The notes: a model not told the origin generated them from the sequence alone. A stretch of 64,000 bases of DNA from RGIG1828 sp045586905 (GCA_045586905.1 JAZNBF010000107.1:15975-79974), one strand, 5' to 3'. Positions 52,401-62,377 are shown, counted from the stretch's first letter. Translations and numbers: made by a program.

Positions 52401-54521
52401 GATTATCAATATTTTGAAGAGTCGCTCTTAGATCTTCTTCTCTACTATTCAACCCTTGCCTATTCCACAGGTCAGACAATCCCCTACGGTGATGGTGGCA
52501 GAAACATTGTTACCGGCACAATAAGGGAGATAAATGATGAATTCTTCAACTATGATGACCTCCACTTTATCGCTACAAAAGGCGAAGAGGGTACAGAACC
52601 CGACTACACATCAAAGTTATATCCATATAAGGCAGTTGCAATGATGCGAAGCGGATGGGATATCAATTCCATATGTGCCTTTATCACCAACACACACGGT
52701 GGTTCTCATACTCATAAAGATGACCTCGCTCTTGATGTCACTGCCTTTGGCACACCACTCCTTGTTGATGCAGGTGTAGGTTCATATTCTCCTGCTGTAG
52801 ACTTCACTGCCATTCAGGCAAAAACTGAGCTTCACAACACAATAGTAATCGACGGTCAGGATCAGACCATAAATGGAAGTTATGATGACCATGGTTTCAT
52901 TGAGATGAAGTCCAACCCCGGTTTTGACTGGACTCACGCTTCAACAGAGAAATCATATCCCGGATTCGATATGCACCGCAAAGTCGTGCTTCTCAAAAAT
53001 AAATTCATCATAGTATCCGACCTCATTGAAAATCTCGCCGATTCCGGCAGTCATAACTATTCAATGTACTGGCATCCCGATTACAATCAGAATCTCACCT
53101 ACGACACCGTCACAGGTGCAGTGAAGACCACACATTCCGGTGCTCCGAATGTTAAAATATTCTCACCCGGTAACACTCCCGACATACACAATCGCTGGAT
53201 GTCCACATCAGGTGGTCGTGGTATTGCACAGTCCAGATCGGTTCGCTACAGTGTAGATACATCTGAACCCATTCATACCTTCGACACTGTTATCTATCCT
53301 CAGAATACCGACATAGATGACGACATCAGAACACAAAGAATTAATCTTGATTGTTCTGCTGATGTGGCGACAGCTCTTCAGATAAACATCAATTCCAATG
53401 TCGGCACATACTATTCTTCCAACGAAGCAATCCCAAGCCAAAGAACTTTCAGTGGCTATAACTTCGATGGTGAAATGGCATATGTTGAAAAAGATAATCA
53501 TAATCAGCCTGTTTACATCGCATTCACCGAAGCCAATGAGATTTCAGAAGGCAGTAAAAAGCTCGTATATTCAGAAAACGATTTCACCGATTTCTGCGCT
53601 ATCTACGGTTTTGACACTCTCAAGCTCTATGGTTCACAGCCTCTTTCAGGAGATGTCAAAATTGCGTCTGACAAATCGTACACAAAAGTAACCTATAATG
53701 ATTCACCCGTAGACTTCACCTATGCCGATGGCTACATCACCACAAATGGTGATCCTTATGTTGAAGGTGAAACTGTTCCTGTTAATCCGGGTTCTCCATC
53801 ATCCCCACAGAGACCTTCTTCTCCGTCTCTTGGCGGTGGCGGTGGTGGCGGAAGCACCGGTAAAGATGACGAAACAATCAACAGCGATGCCAATGTTCCA
53901 AGTGATGGCAACATCCCGAGTGACGGCAATATCACCAGTGATGGTAATCCTTCGTTCAAAGTCTTTGATGACTGCAAAGAACATTGGGCAAACGAATACA
54001 TTTCAGCCCTTTGTCAGGAAGGCATCATTTCAGGGAAAACCGAAACCGAGTTTATGCCCGACGACTCCATCACAAGAGCAGAATTTGCAAAACTCATAGT
54101 ATCTGTTCTCGGCATTGAACTTCCCGAGAAATACACTAAAGTATTCTCCGATGTATCATCCGATGCATGGTATGCGCCATATGTCAATGCAGCATTCAGA
54201 GAGGGCATCATTTCCGGCTATGAAGATTCCACCTTCAATCCCGATAAGATTGTTACCCGTCAGGAAATGGCAAAAATGCTCTGCATCGCAGCTGAAATCA
54301 AAGCTCTCAATTCCTCAGACGAAGCTTCCGAATTTTCCGATGCACCATCTATTGCCGAATGGGCAAAAGGATATGTTTCAAAAGCATCTGCTCTCGGATT
54401 TTTCCGTGGTGATGAAAAAGGCTGCTTCAATCCGTCATCTTCAGCCACAAGAGCAGAAGCTGCAACCGTAATTTATAGATTTTTAGATATGACAAAATCG
54501 AAAGGAGATGAAACAAAATGA
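49434..54521 (+). CDS. SLH-anchored heparinase II/III-family lyase with inserted binding module
   Basis: A 1695-residue surface enzyme. Signal peptide 1-25; a DNRLRE/CBM96-like module (about 30-215); atrophied bacterial Ig-like domains (about 220-500); the heparinase II/III N-terminal part (from about 505); a second DNRLRE-like module (about 671-779) lying within the enzyme; the toroid; and the catalytic beta domain with GGSHTHKDDLALDVTAFGTP and LLVDAGVGSY (about 1085-1115) and ELHNTIVIDGQDQ (about 1131). These are the canonical His and Asn/Tyr sites of this lyase class. A Gly-rich linker, three SDGN repeats and three SLH domains (about 1510-1685) follow. The substrate is presumably an acidic glycan. 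AGGAGG precedes the ATG; the end overlaps the next gene by 4 bases. Confidence 0.87.
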   Translation: MTKRILSLLLCLSLFASLLPMISFADNAYEYPVIITSCDTFIRANEPDTLFHKADGIVVHNINNHTGNDRISFVEFDVSDYAYHVENARRVTFSIVSSWDAPENPDPLYRFAVLPLEGAYKEIDLKTITYNTAKNVKEGDVTLIKYGDDMIANGEVTFYNATYLTSIDIDITDYCKSQTDGRLVLMIKGVGGAGYSFLSEEQCGAIVHQPLITIEGEFTDTQNILYNVAETVKQSFDGKSITSDIILPLEYDGYSIEWTSHNTDYLLADGTIVQRPSANEPTAHCELTYTVTSPMMAGAFEERTITIDVLNDVTVPSVVTKDSDRVEYTFSEFSASSDGRAVMRLPLSGYSIGNRIVVSHGDAELCDYTYDGIRTELVLDVTDCASSINSEPFLITGDDYNNANPSPATISLASESGAEEIFELWNYDLGDLTNVVSDLSLPINIGTSNISWSSSRRDVLAPSGRIERAYAEDRTSHLTATMSGGEAGFEIGFNVNVVRSNTSLENGKYVTFKDPMFMSDEAFFGKWDDINLTWSVPPVLRYDEYPELSGVEEAVKLRDYNAAKAEIIAYYRSKTGESIYKYAPGGYSIYAEAMMDYVCGFYELEDLMGQCYVGEEFAWHSIDLTHKGRATTGTYGLFDADMDGSSLEIYSKEHNPEYAAYLSVTSQEGVTYKYPVVADTYISADENADTNYGSETILYCREESYREDLPFCSETKRPYFRVDLPQPLNNARSITFNFYGRTNGDKPKKVYLTKNSTLATFIEDDLTWHQNDGNYTELELFNFKKTGFLFKRYIDMVGTEWQVGLTFAGWFSRFNQVEWLMGSYLSTGNEDYAYRALEFAMAQYTQQPGYRYSQALDSGWRIERIIRFIYSAINSEHMNNEVFTALLKWLYSHFDGYRGQTNWKAAANQVNAVLANLARIGGYFPEFVNEEDWDFTKSVLKDFYSKETGDLFNADGSYGESCSNYIPGVLGEIAGVVRTIKSRDGVDHPDYQYFEESLLDLLLYYSTLAYSTGQTIPYGDGGRNIVTGTIREINDEFFNYDDLHFIATKGEEGTEPDYTSKLYPYKAVAMMRSGWDINSICAFITNTHGGSHTHKDDLALDVTAFGTPLLVDAGVGSYSPAVDFTAIQAKTELHNTIVIDGQDQTINGSYDDHGFIEMKSNPGFDWTHASTEKSYPGFDMHRKVVLLKNKFIIVSDLIENLADSGSHNYSMYWHPDYNQNLTYDTVTGAVKTTHSGAPNVKIFSPGNTPDIHNRWMSTSGGRGIAQSRSVRYSVDTSEPIHTFDTVIYPQNTDIDDDIRTQRINLDCSADVATALQININSNVGTYYSSNEAIPSQRTFSGYNFDGEMAYVEKDNHNQPVYIAFTEANEISEGSKKLVYSENDFTDFCAIYGFDTLKLYGSQPLSGDVKIASDKSYTKVTYNDSPVDFTYADGYITTNGDPYVEGETVPVNPGSPSSPQRPSSPSLGGGGGGGSTGKDDETINSDANVPSDGNIPSDGNITSDGNPSFKVFDDCKEHWANEYISALCQEGIISGKTETEFMPDDSITRAEFAKLIVSVLGIELPEKYTKVFSDVSSDAWYAPYVNAAFREGIISGYEDSTFNPDKIVTRQEMAKMLCIAAEIKALNSSDEASEFSDAPSIAEWAKGYVSKASALGFFRGDEKGCFNPSSSATRAEAATVIYRFLDMTKSKGDETK

Positions 54522-57500
54522 GTAAAAAGCTTATAAGCATAATTCTTTCCTTCATCATGCTGATTTCTTCCTTTGGTACTATCACCTTCGCTTCTGGAGA
54601 TGTCACAGTAGATGTTACAACCACTGTAAATCTTACTGATGGATGCTTTACAAGAAGAGGTAGTACCATAGAAATGGGCGAAATTGCTCAGGGGAACAGT
54701 ACGTATGTTCTCGACAGTAATACTGCCAACAATTTCCGTGTTGCATTTCTGAAATTCGATATGTCAGGCACTTCCCTTGATGAAATCGAAAATGCAAATG
54801 ATATATCTCTTGTTCTCAATGATTCGCAGGGAGATGCTCTTCCGACAGGCGAAGCTTATGACATCAAAGTTTCCGTTTTGGAAGAATCAAAGAACGCATG
54901 GGATTCAACCACACTCAGCTATGCTGTCGCAAATGCAAATTCGATGTATTCATCAGGCACTGATGTTGCAGTCAAATCAGACGCATTAGGCGACACAGGT
55001 GCCGAGGTGCAAATATCACTCGACAAACAAACTCTGAAAACACTTATTGAGAGTTCAACCTCCAAGGTTTTAACGTTCAGAGTTACATCAAATAATGGCA
55101 TATGGGTTTTCTCAGGTGGTGTTTCAGGTGAAAAAAGCCCCAAACTCACCATTACATCCCAGGTAAGCATATCCGATGAAATGCAAATCATCTATGACAA
55201 TCTTGATTTCTCCGATATTTCATCCGACAGTGAAACCTCGGTAACCAACAATCTCGATTTCTCTGTCACTGAGAATCTTCCTTATGGTATAGAGGTTGAC
55301 TGGTCATCATCAAGTGACGGTGTTGTTACAGCGGATGGTGTGGTTAATCAACCCATCACAAACTATGGTGGTACTGATGCGGCTGTAACCTTGACAGCTA
55401 CGATTTTCTATCCTGCAAATCCTTCAGTCACACCTCTTGTTCACACTTTTGATATCCTGGTTCCTGCCCGTGCTCTTACCGAACAGGAGATTGCAGATAA
55501 TGCGAAAGTCGATGTTGTAACTAGTCTCGATCTTACTGATGGATGCTTCACAAGAAAAGGCGGAGGAAACTCCGGAGATGGTATAGTCCCGCAGGGCAAT
55601 GGTATGTATGTACTTGACAGCAGCACTACCAATAACTTCCGCGTTGCTTTTCTCAAATTTGATTTGTCAAACACTTCTTTGGCAGAAATTGAAAACTCAA
55701 GCAATGTAAAGCTTATTCTCAATGACCTTCAGGGAGATGATCTTCCTTCAAACAGCACCTACAACATTAAGGTTACAGCTTTGGAAGAAGCAAAGAACAA
55801 TTGGGATTCGTCCACACTCTCTTATTCTATTGCTAATGGTATTTCAATGTATTCAGATGGATTCGATCTTGCCGAGGTGTCAGGCTCTCTTGCCGACTCG
55901 GGTGAATCCCTTGAAATAGCTCTCGACAAAGATACTCTTTATGATGTTTTAGAAAATTCAACCTCAAAGGTAATAACTTTAAGAGTTCAATCCACAAATG
56001 GCGTATGGGTATTCTCTGGCGGTGTTTCGGCTGAAAGAAGTCCCAAACTCACCATCACATCTGAGGTAAACATTGCAAATGAGATGCAAAGCATATATGA
56101 CAATCTTGATTTCAACGACATTTCATCAGACAGTGAAACTTCGGTAACAAACGATCTCGATTTTTCTGCCACCGAGAACCTTCCTTATGGTATAGTAGCA
56201 GAATGGTCATCATCAAGTGACGCTGTTGTTTCTCAGGATGGTACTGTTACCCGTCCAATAACCAATTTCGGCGGTGCTGATGCAGACGTAACTCTGAGGG
56301 TTACCATTTCCTGCCCTGACTTCCCCGAACTCACACCTCTTGAAAGAGAATTTAATATCACTGTTCCGGCCCGTTCATTAACCGATGCCGAATTTGTAGC
56401 AGATGAAAAGCTTGCTCTGACCTTCGATAAAATCAAAGGTTCAAACGCAAGTTCCAATGCAGTTGTATCCGATCTCGATTTCTCATACGAGGGCATATAT
56501 GACGGTACAACCATCACATATTCCGCATCCACTCCTTCGGGCTACGTTGCTTTGGACGGCACAGTTACAAGACCTTCGTTCACATCAAACGATACAGATG
56601 TCACAATTACAGCCACCATCACTCATGGTCAGGCATCCGACACAGTAGTTTTCAACCTTACAGTGATAAGGGAAGAGATTACCGATGACTTTATAATAAC
56701 TAAAGAACTCTATCCCACACATAAAGCTATAATTTCCAAAAACTCCCCAAACACTGCTGAAACACGTTTTGAACCTGTTGTTGCAGCGACAGGTAATATT
56801 CGTTTTTCGCTTTTAAGATTTGACTTTGGTGAGCTTAATGCTGAAGAGCTTGCAGGCATAGACAGTGCACTTCTCAGACTTTACACAACAAGTGAGGTTC
56901 CTTTAAACAATTGCAACTACACAGTAAGTATTGTAAATGATGACCTTGAGCACTATCTTGAAGATACCAAGGACACCACCACCTACAATATGTGCAGAGA
57001 CAATGGTCTCCTCGATGCATCTGCAACCACACTCATCTACGATTCGGGCAATATCCTTCAGGATAATCAGACCTATGAAACAACAGGCTTGCTCGGTCCC
57101 ATTCAGGCAAATCTTCAGGGCTCTTCCAATAAGATCATCTGGCTCAAGCTTAATTCCAACAACGGTGTAATAGTTTTTGGCTCCATCAAAGACGAAAACA
57201 CTCTTCGTCGTCCTGCACTTAAAGTCAGACACCTTATGACTGCGGCAGAACGTGAATTTAAAGCGATTAGCATTCCCAAAGTTCTCACCGAAAATATCAC
57301 ACTCCCCACAGTAGGTATCAATGGTACCCCAATAACATGGACCACCACAGATTCGTCTGTTGTAACCTCCGATGGTACCATTACACGCTACAATATCGGT
57401 GAAAACTATGTTCTTGAAGATACCACAGCAACCCTCACTGCATCCACACAGAATGCATGGGACACCTTCACCAAGTCTTATGATGTCAGAGTGAAAATGG

Positions 57501-59821
57501 GCGGTGTTATCGATGCATCAGAAGATGCAACATTTACAAGCTCAGGTGCACCCGATGTAGATTCTGAAGAGTTTGCAATTGCCCATAGCTCCGACCGTAT
57601 GTCAGCACTTTTGTTCCATCTGACAGCTGCTGACAAAGCAGATATTGCCTATGGCAGAAAAACAGCTCTCAAACTCTATGTCGATCCTTCCTATGCAGGC
57701 AAAGATGTTGTTCTTTATGCAATAAAAGAAAATCGTCTTTCCGAAATAAACAATCTTCACACTTTGAACTTTGTCTATTTCAATGCAATACTTTCGACAG
57801 ACACAACCAAAATAGAGACAGTCACAGTAGGAGAGGATGGATACATCACATTTGACGTCAGCGACTATGTAAGATATCTTTCAGGCAATAAAGCAGGTTT
57901 TGTTCTTGCATCCCGCACATATGACGATGTCAGATTCTCTTCGCTCGAAAATTCAAATGTAATAAACATTCCGAAGCTAATTGTTTCTGATCAGGCGTAC
58001 ACAGATGAATATGCTGCTCAAAAAGTAGCACAAAACATCAAATTCTCTGACCTTACTAACGATCCTCAAAACGAACTTCGTTTCGATCTTAACCTTCCCA
58101 CATCAGGTGCATATAACAGCCTCATTTCCTGGTCTGTCACACCACCCGAAAGTGGTGCAATCAACACAACCACCGGTGCTCTCAATCGCACAGATTCCGA
58201 CCAGAGTGTAACTCTCACTGCCACAGTAACTGTCGGAGTTGAAACTGCCACAAAGAGCTTCGAGGTAGTCGTAAAGAAAGCTGAAAGCACTCAGGAATAT
58301 TTAACTCGTATCTTAAATGGCATAAACATCACCCAAAAATATCTCACCTCATCCATCACACTTCCCGGTCAGGAACTCATCGACCTTGGTTTTGTAGATG
58401 AAGTAGAGTGGGAGAGCAGTGAAGATTATGAAGCTCAGGTAAATGGCTTCCGTCTCCGTCTCAACCGTCCCGTAAGTGCTGACCTTGCAGTTAACCTTAC
58501 AGTAAAGGTAAAATTCAATGGCGAATGGGCTCAAAAAAATATAGGTGTGTGGGTGCTTCGTTCATCCGATGCCAACATCTTACGTAACCGTCAGGTTGTC
58601 CACGGTGATGCAGGTGCATCTTTGGCAGTCGATGAAAACATCGACACCTTCTGGCAGGCATCAAGAAAAACAGTTGTATATAACCTCAACGCAAAGCGTG
58701 TTATATCAAGCCTCACCATCATTCCATATCAGACCGCAATCGAGGGCATCAAAATCTCAATTTCCGATGATGATGTCACCTACACAGAGGTCTACAATGG
58801 TGGCAGATTAGAAGCCGAGCAACTTGGCTATATCACACTTACACCTGTTGCATATGGCAGATACTTAAAGATTGAACTTCCGCAGAATTCACAGGGTATC
58901 CGCTTCCTCGGTGCCTACACCACATCCGACGAATCATCAGCCGATGTTTTCTCGGGCATCACAGTTCCACAGAGTGCAACTTCAGGCTTCAGCCTTGCTT
59001 CAACCATACTCGGCTCGTCAGTTGCATGGACTTCATCTTCAAGTGCAATTACAATATCAGGTTCCTATGCTGTTGTAAACCGACAGAAAAATGATGTGAA
59101 TGTAACTCTCACAGCAAAGATTGTAATAGACGGTGTAGAAAAAACTAAAAACTATGTTGTAAAAGTGCCCGGCACAGGTGCAGATTCAGGTAGTGGTGAT
59201 AGCTCAAGCTCAAGACCTTCATTCGGAGGCTCAACCACAATAACTGCTCCCGTAGTAGTTCCGTCTGTACCCCAGACACCAACCACACCAATGTTCTCAG
59301 ACCTTGGAGATGCTTCCTGGGCAGGTGACTATATAACCACTCTTGCATCTAAAGGCATCTTAAATGGCTACGGAGACGGAACCTTTGCTCCAAATGCCTT
59401 TATAACCCGTGAAGAAATTTCCAAAATCCTTGTTGTTGCCTTCGGCATTACCAAGGGTACTGATTCTTCATCATTTACCGATGTTGACACAAATGCATGG
59501 TATTATGGCTATGTAGATGCTCTGGTTTCTCAGGGACACACCAAAGGCGTCGGAAACGGTCTTTTTGGCACAGGAACAAATATTACAAGACAAGATGCAT
59601 TCACCATGCTCGCATCTGTTCTTGGTCTCAAATATGATTCAACTGAGCTTGACACAGGATTCTATGACGATGGTATGATTTCACCCTATGCACGTCTTGC
59701 AATCCTCGCACTCAAAGAGCATGGCATCATCGGCGGCGATAATTTCGGCAACATCAATCCTACCGCCGGTATAACAAGGGCTGAAGTGGCAAAAATCATT
59801 TGTCATTCACTAAATAAATAA
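54518..59821 (+). CDS. Giant non-catalytic SLH-anchored glycan-binding protein with 900-bp tandem duplication
   Basis: A 1767-residue exported protein with no enzyme motif visible. Signal peptide about 1-27. Residues about 31-330 and 331-630 are two near-identical 300-residue units, each a DNRLRE/CBM96-like module (NLTDGCFTRR, FRVAFLKFDMS) plus an atrophied Ig-like module (ENLPYGIEVDWSSSSDGVV). Further binding modules lie at about 720-905 and 995-1155, more Ig-like modules between, an F5/8C-like domain (about 1349-1475, DENIDTFWQASRK), another Ig-like module, a Ser/Pro/Thr linker and three SLH domains (about 1590-1767). It probably acts as a cell-wall glycan-capture scaffold. It is translationally coupled to the lyase (ATGA overlap). 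Confidence 0.8.
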   Translation: MSKKLISIILSFIMLISSFGTITFASGDVTVDVTTTVNLTDGCFTRRGSTIEMGEIAQGNSTYVLDSNTANNFRVAFLKFDMSGTSLDEIENANDISLVLNDSQGDALPTGEAYDIKVSVLEESKNAWDSTTLSYAVANANSMYSSGTDVAVKSDALGDTGAEVQISLDKQTLKTLIESSTSKVLTFRVTSNNGIWVFSGGVSGEKSPKLTITSQVSISDEMQIIYDNLDFSDISSDSETSVTNNLDFSVTENLPYGIEVDWSSSSDGVVTADGVVNQPITNYGGTDAAVTLTATIFYPANPSVTPLVHTFDILVPARALTEQEIADNAKVDVVTSLDLTDGCFTRKGGGNSGDGIVPQGNGMYVLDSSTTNNFRVAFLKFDLSNTSLAEIENSSNVKLILNDLQGDDLPSNSTYNIKVTALEEAKNNWDSSTLSYSIANGISMYSDGFDLAEVSGSLADSGESLEIALDKDTLYDVLENSTSKVITLRVQSTNGVWVFSGGVSAERSPKLTITSEVNIANEMQSIYDNLDFNDISSDSETSVTNDLDFSATENLPYGIVAEWSSSSDAVVSQDGTVTRPITNFGGADADVTLRVTISCPDFPELTPLEREFNITVPARSLTDAEFVADEKLALTFDKIKGSNASSNAVVSDLDFSYEGIYDGTTITYSASTPSGYVALDGTVTRPSFTSNDTDVTITATITHGQASDTVVFNLTVIREEITDDFIITKELYPTHKAIISKNSPNTAETRFEPVVAATGNIRFSLLRFDFGELNAEELAGIDSALLRLYTTSEVPLNNCNYTVSIVNDDLEHYLEDTKDTTTYNMCRDNGLLDASATTLIYDSGNILQDNQTYETTGLLGPIQANLQGSSNKIIWLKLNSNNGVIVFGSIKDENTLRRPALKVRHLMTAAEREFKAISIPKVLTENITLPTVGINGTPITWTTTDSSVVTSDGTITRYNIGENYVLEDTTATLTASTQNAWDTFTKSYDVRVKMGGVIDASEDATFTSSGAPDVDSEEFAIAHSSDRMSALLFHLTAADKADIAYGRKTALKLYVDPSYAGKDVVLYAIKENRLSEINNLHTLNFVYFNAILSTDTTKIETVTVGEDGYITFDVSDYVRYLSGNKAGFVLASRTYDDVRFSSLENSNVINIPKLIVSDQAYTDEYAAQKVAQNIKFSDLTNDPQNELRFDLNLPTSGAYNSLISWSVTPPESGAINTTTGALNRTDSDQSVTLTATVTVGVETATKSFEVVVKKAESTQEYLTRILNGINITQKYLTSSITLPGQELIDLGFVDEVEWESSEDYEAQVNGFRLRLNRPVSADLAVNLTVKVKFNGEWAQKNIGVWVLRSSDANILRNRQVVHGDAGASLAVDENIDTFWQASRKTVVYNLNAKRVISSLTIIPYQTAIEGIKISISDDDVTYTEVYNGGRLEAEQLGYITLTPVAYGRYLKIELPQNSQGIRFLGAYTTSDESSADVFSGITVPQSATSGFSLASTILGSSVAWTSSSSAITISGSYAVVNRQKNDVNVTLTAKIVIDGVEKTKNYVVKVPGTGADSGSGDSSSSRPSFGGSTTITAPVVVPSVPQTPTTPMFSDLGDASWAGDYITTLASKGILNGYGDGTFAPNAFITREEISKILVVAFGITKGTDSSSFTDVDTNAWYYGYVDALVSQGHTKGVGNGLFGTGTNITRQDAFTMLASVLGLKYDSTELDTGFYDDGMISPYARLAILALKEHGIIGGDNFGNINPTAGITRAEVAKIICHSLNK
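54611..56400 (+). repeat. 900-bp direct tandem repeat inside the giant SLH gene
   Basis: The stretch from 54611 recurs from 55511 in the same frame, an exact 900-base period. Segments such as TCTTACTGATGGATGCTT recur unchanged, whereas other parts differ, so the copies have drifted but still pair well at the protein level. Confidence 0.85.
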
Positions 59822-59836
59822 AAAAGGATGGTATTT

Positions 59837-62365
59837 ATGAAAAAAGTATCAAGCAAATTTCTTTCTCTCATCCTGGCGTTGGCACTGCTGATTTCAGCAT
59901 TCCCGGTAGTGTCTTTCGCCGGTGAGGGCGATCCTGTTGCAAGTCTGGTGAACTATACATCCACCAGATCCAACGGTACTGCTCAGAATGGTGCTCTGTT
60001 TGTGTGGCAGAGACCAACTGATGGTTCAAACTACAGAGTAACATTCCTCAAATTCGATTTTTCCAGTTTCACAGATGAACAAATCAGAAAAATCGATGAT
60101 GTATCGTTGAGTCTTTTTGCAACATCTGACTATACCTATCCCGGCCTTCAGGTTGCAGTACTTCCTTCCACAATGGAAAGCTGGGATAACTCAATGGCAC
60201 ATGCTGCTGCAAAATCTGCCGGTATGCTTGGCTCTGATATTCCTGTTATTTCACAGGATTCCACAAATAAGGGTACAAGTGTTGCAGAATACAAAACCGT
60301 GTCAGGTCTTGGCGATGCAGTTGTAGAACATCTTATGTCCGACACTGATGATAAGATAGTATGTTTCAGAGTTCAGGGTATCGACGATGTTGTTGCCTAT
60401 TTCCATAATGCTTTAGAAGCTAATCCTCCTAAAGTTGATGTTACATTTTCAGCTGTTGGCAGACTTCCCAAAGCAACAATAGTTGACGGTTCTTCTACAA
60501 GAGGTCATAATGGTACTGACACAAATACAGGAAGCTCTCCTTATATGGGTACAACAGTTTATACGCAGACTGAATCTAGCAACAACAACAGAACAGCCTT
60601 CTATAAGTTCGATTTTTCCGGATTTTCCACATCTGATCTCTACAGAATTAAAGATATGACACTTAATCTTTATTATAATGGTGTAAGCGCTTATACTGGT
60701 GTTAAGGTTTCAGTTCTTCCTGCCAATATGGAAAGCTGGACATCTGAAAAAGCTGAACCCAACGGAATGAAACACAGCTATGCTTATACTAACGGTATGC
60801 TAAGTTCAGATATACCCACCCTTGGTACTAATACTGATGATCTAGGTAGTTTGACAGTTGGTTGGAAACCGGTTTCCGGTCTTGGTGAAGCAATTGTCTC
60901 ACACCTTCTTGCCGACACCGATGATAAAATCGTTGCCATAAGAGTTGATGCTTATCAGGGTGCGGTTCCTTGTCTTTACACAGGCATATCAGATGACGCA
61001 TCCATCCGTCCCTACATCAGTGCAACACCTGTTGAAAGCGAAGAAGAATATATCGAAACTATTGCATCCACTTTCTCATTTGCAAACCTTTCAAACGAAC
61101 CCGTATACGGTGTTACTTCAAACCTTAACTTCAACCTTTCTCCCATAACTTCCGACACCACTCTTTCAATAACATCATCCGATGAAAGCGTTATTTCAGC
61201 AGAAGGTGTAGTTAACCCCGGTCTTGAAGCAAAACAGGCAACTGTTACAGCTACAATTGCATCAGTTTCCGACCCAAGCATTTCCGTTTCCAAATCCTAT
61301 AAAGTAACAGTTATCTCCAATGATGGTGCCGACACTGTATACTACTGGGATTTCGATAATAACGGTCTTTCCGGCAACTACAACACTGCTGCATTCATGG
61401 GTGGTCACACTCTTCAGGCAACACTTGAAAATGATCCTCTCAATGCAAGCAATAAGGTTGCTGCAGCAGAAAATGTAACAATGTCCCCCGATGACTATCT
61501 CACATGGGTATCTTTCCCGTCAACTGCCAAATACATTGCAGTCCGTGCCGATATGTATCTTGAAAATGAAGGTGGAAGAGCAAGCATTGTAGCTCGTGAC
61601 AATCCGGGTAACAGAATAGCTATTGCTCAGCCCGACCATGATATTGTAGGTCAGTGGCAGTCACTTCTCACAGTACTCGACATTGCAAACCCTGCCGAAA
61701 GTGCACGTTACAGAATGGAAGAAGGCAACTGGACATTCTATGATGACATATCTCTCTCAGACTATGCATCTTTCCGTGACAGCCTTGGTACCATAGGAAG
61801 ATTAACCCTTATGGGTACTCAGGAAGGCAAAGTCTACATGGACAATGTTTCCCTCAAAGCATACGATGATTTCTATGCTGAGGTAAATGCTGCAACAGAA
61901 GAAAATGTTATCGATGTAATCGAAGCTTTTGAAAACATGGGCATAATCACCCTTTCCGATGATTACGCAACAGCTGACAAAGCAGCTCTTGCAGCCGCTG
62001 TAAAAGCAAATGCTGCCTACACATCAGATTCTGAAGTTACTTTCCTTATTAACAAATTCGTATCAAACGATGATATCATCATCATAGATGAATCAATCTC
62101 AGAGGGAAGTCTTACACGAGTTAAGTTTATTCTCAGCGATAATGTAACTGCCACAAGCGGTAAACTTGTAATTGCATCCTACAATTCAAATGATGCTCTT
62201 GTAGGAATCAGCATTGCAAATGTTGACTCTCTCGAATCTGATGGATACAATGTTGTAACCGGATTAAATCTCAATGTAAACGGTGCAACAAAGCGTAAAT
62301 ATATGCTTTGGTCAGATGTTTCCGCATCTATCACACCACTTGCAAAAGCAACTGAGATTAACTGA
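59837..62365 (+). CDS. Secreted glycan-binding protein, soluble relative of the SLH proteins
   Basis: An 842-residue exported protein; the signal peptide ends near residue 28 (FPVVSFA). Two DNRLRE/CBM96-like modules (about 32-205 and 215-395; NYRVTFLKFDFSSF, NRTAFYKFDFSGF), an atrophied Ig-like module (about 400-490), and a beta-sandwich module starting YYWDFDNNGLSGNYN (about 500-690) that resembles carbohydrate-binding folds. Unlike its operon partners it has no SLH repeats and no catalytic motifs. It may bind a glycan or dock on a partner protein. The second ATG is used because AAAAGGA then has normal spacing. Last gene of the surface operon. Confidence 0.75.
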   Translation: MKKVSSKFLSLILALALLISAFPVVSFAGEGDPVASLVNYTSTRSNGTAQNGALFVWQRPTDGSNYRVTFLKFDFSSFTDEQIRKIDDVSLSLFATSDYTYPGLQVAVLPSTMESWDNSMAHAAAKSAGMLGSDIPVISQDSTNKGTSVAEYKTVSGLGDAVVEHLMSDTDDKIVCFRVQGIDDVVAYFHNALEANPPKVDVTFSAVGRLPKATIVDGSSTRGHNGTDTNTGSSPYMGTTVYTQTESSNNNRTAFYKFDFSGFSTSDLYRIKDMTLNLYYNGVSAYTGVKVSVLPANMESWTSEKAEPNGMKHSYAYTNGMLSSDIPTLGTNTDDLGSLTVGWKPVSGLGEAIVSHLLADTDDKIVAIRVDAYQGAVPCLYTGISDDASIRPYISATPVESEEEYIETIASTFSFANLSNEPVYGVTSNLNFNLSPITSDTTLSITSSDESVISAEGVVNPGLEAKQATVTATIASVSDPSISVSKSYKVTVISNDGADTVYYWDFDNNGLSGNYNTAAFMGGHTLQATLENDPLNASNKVAAAENVTMSPDDYLTWVSFPSTAKYIAVRADMYLENEGGRASIVARDNPGNRIAIAQPDHDIVGQWQSLLTVLDIANPAESARYRMEEGNWTFYDDISLSDYASFRDSLGTIGRLTLMGTQEGKVYMDNVSLKAYDDFYAEVNAATEENVIDVIEAFENMGIITLSDDYATADKAALAAAVKANAAYTSDSEVTFLINKFVSNDDIIIIDESISEGSLTRVKFILSDNVTATSGKLVIASYNSNDALVGISIANVDSLESDGYNVVTGLNLNVNGATKRKYMLWSDVSASITPLAKATEIN

Positions 62366-62377
62366 TAACAAAAAGTA

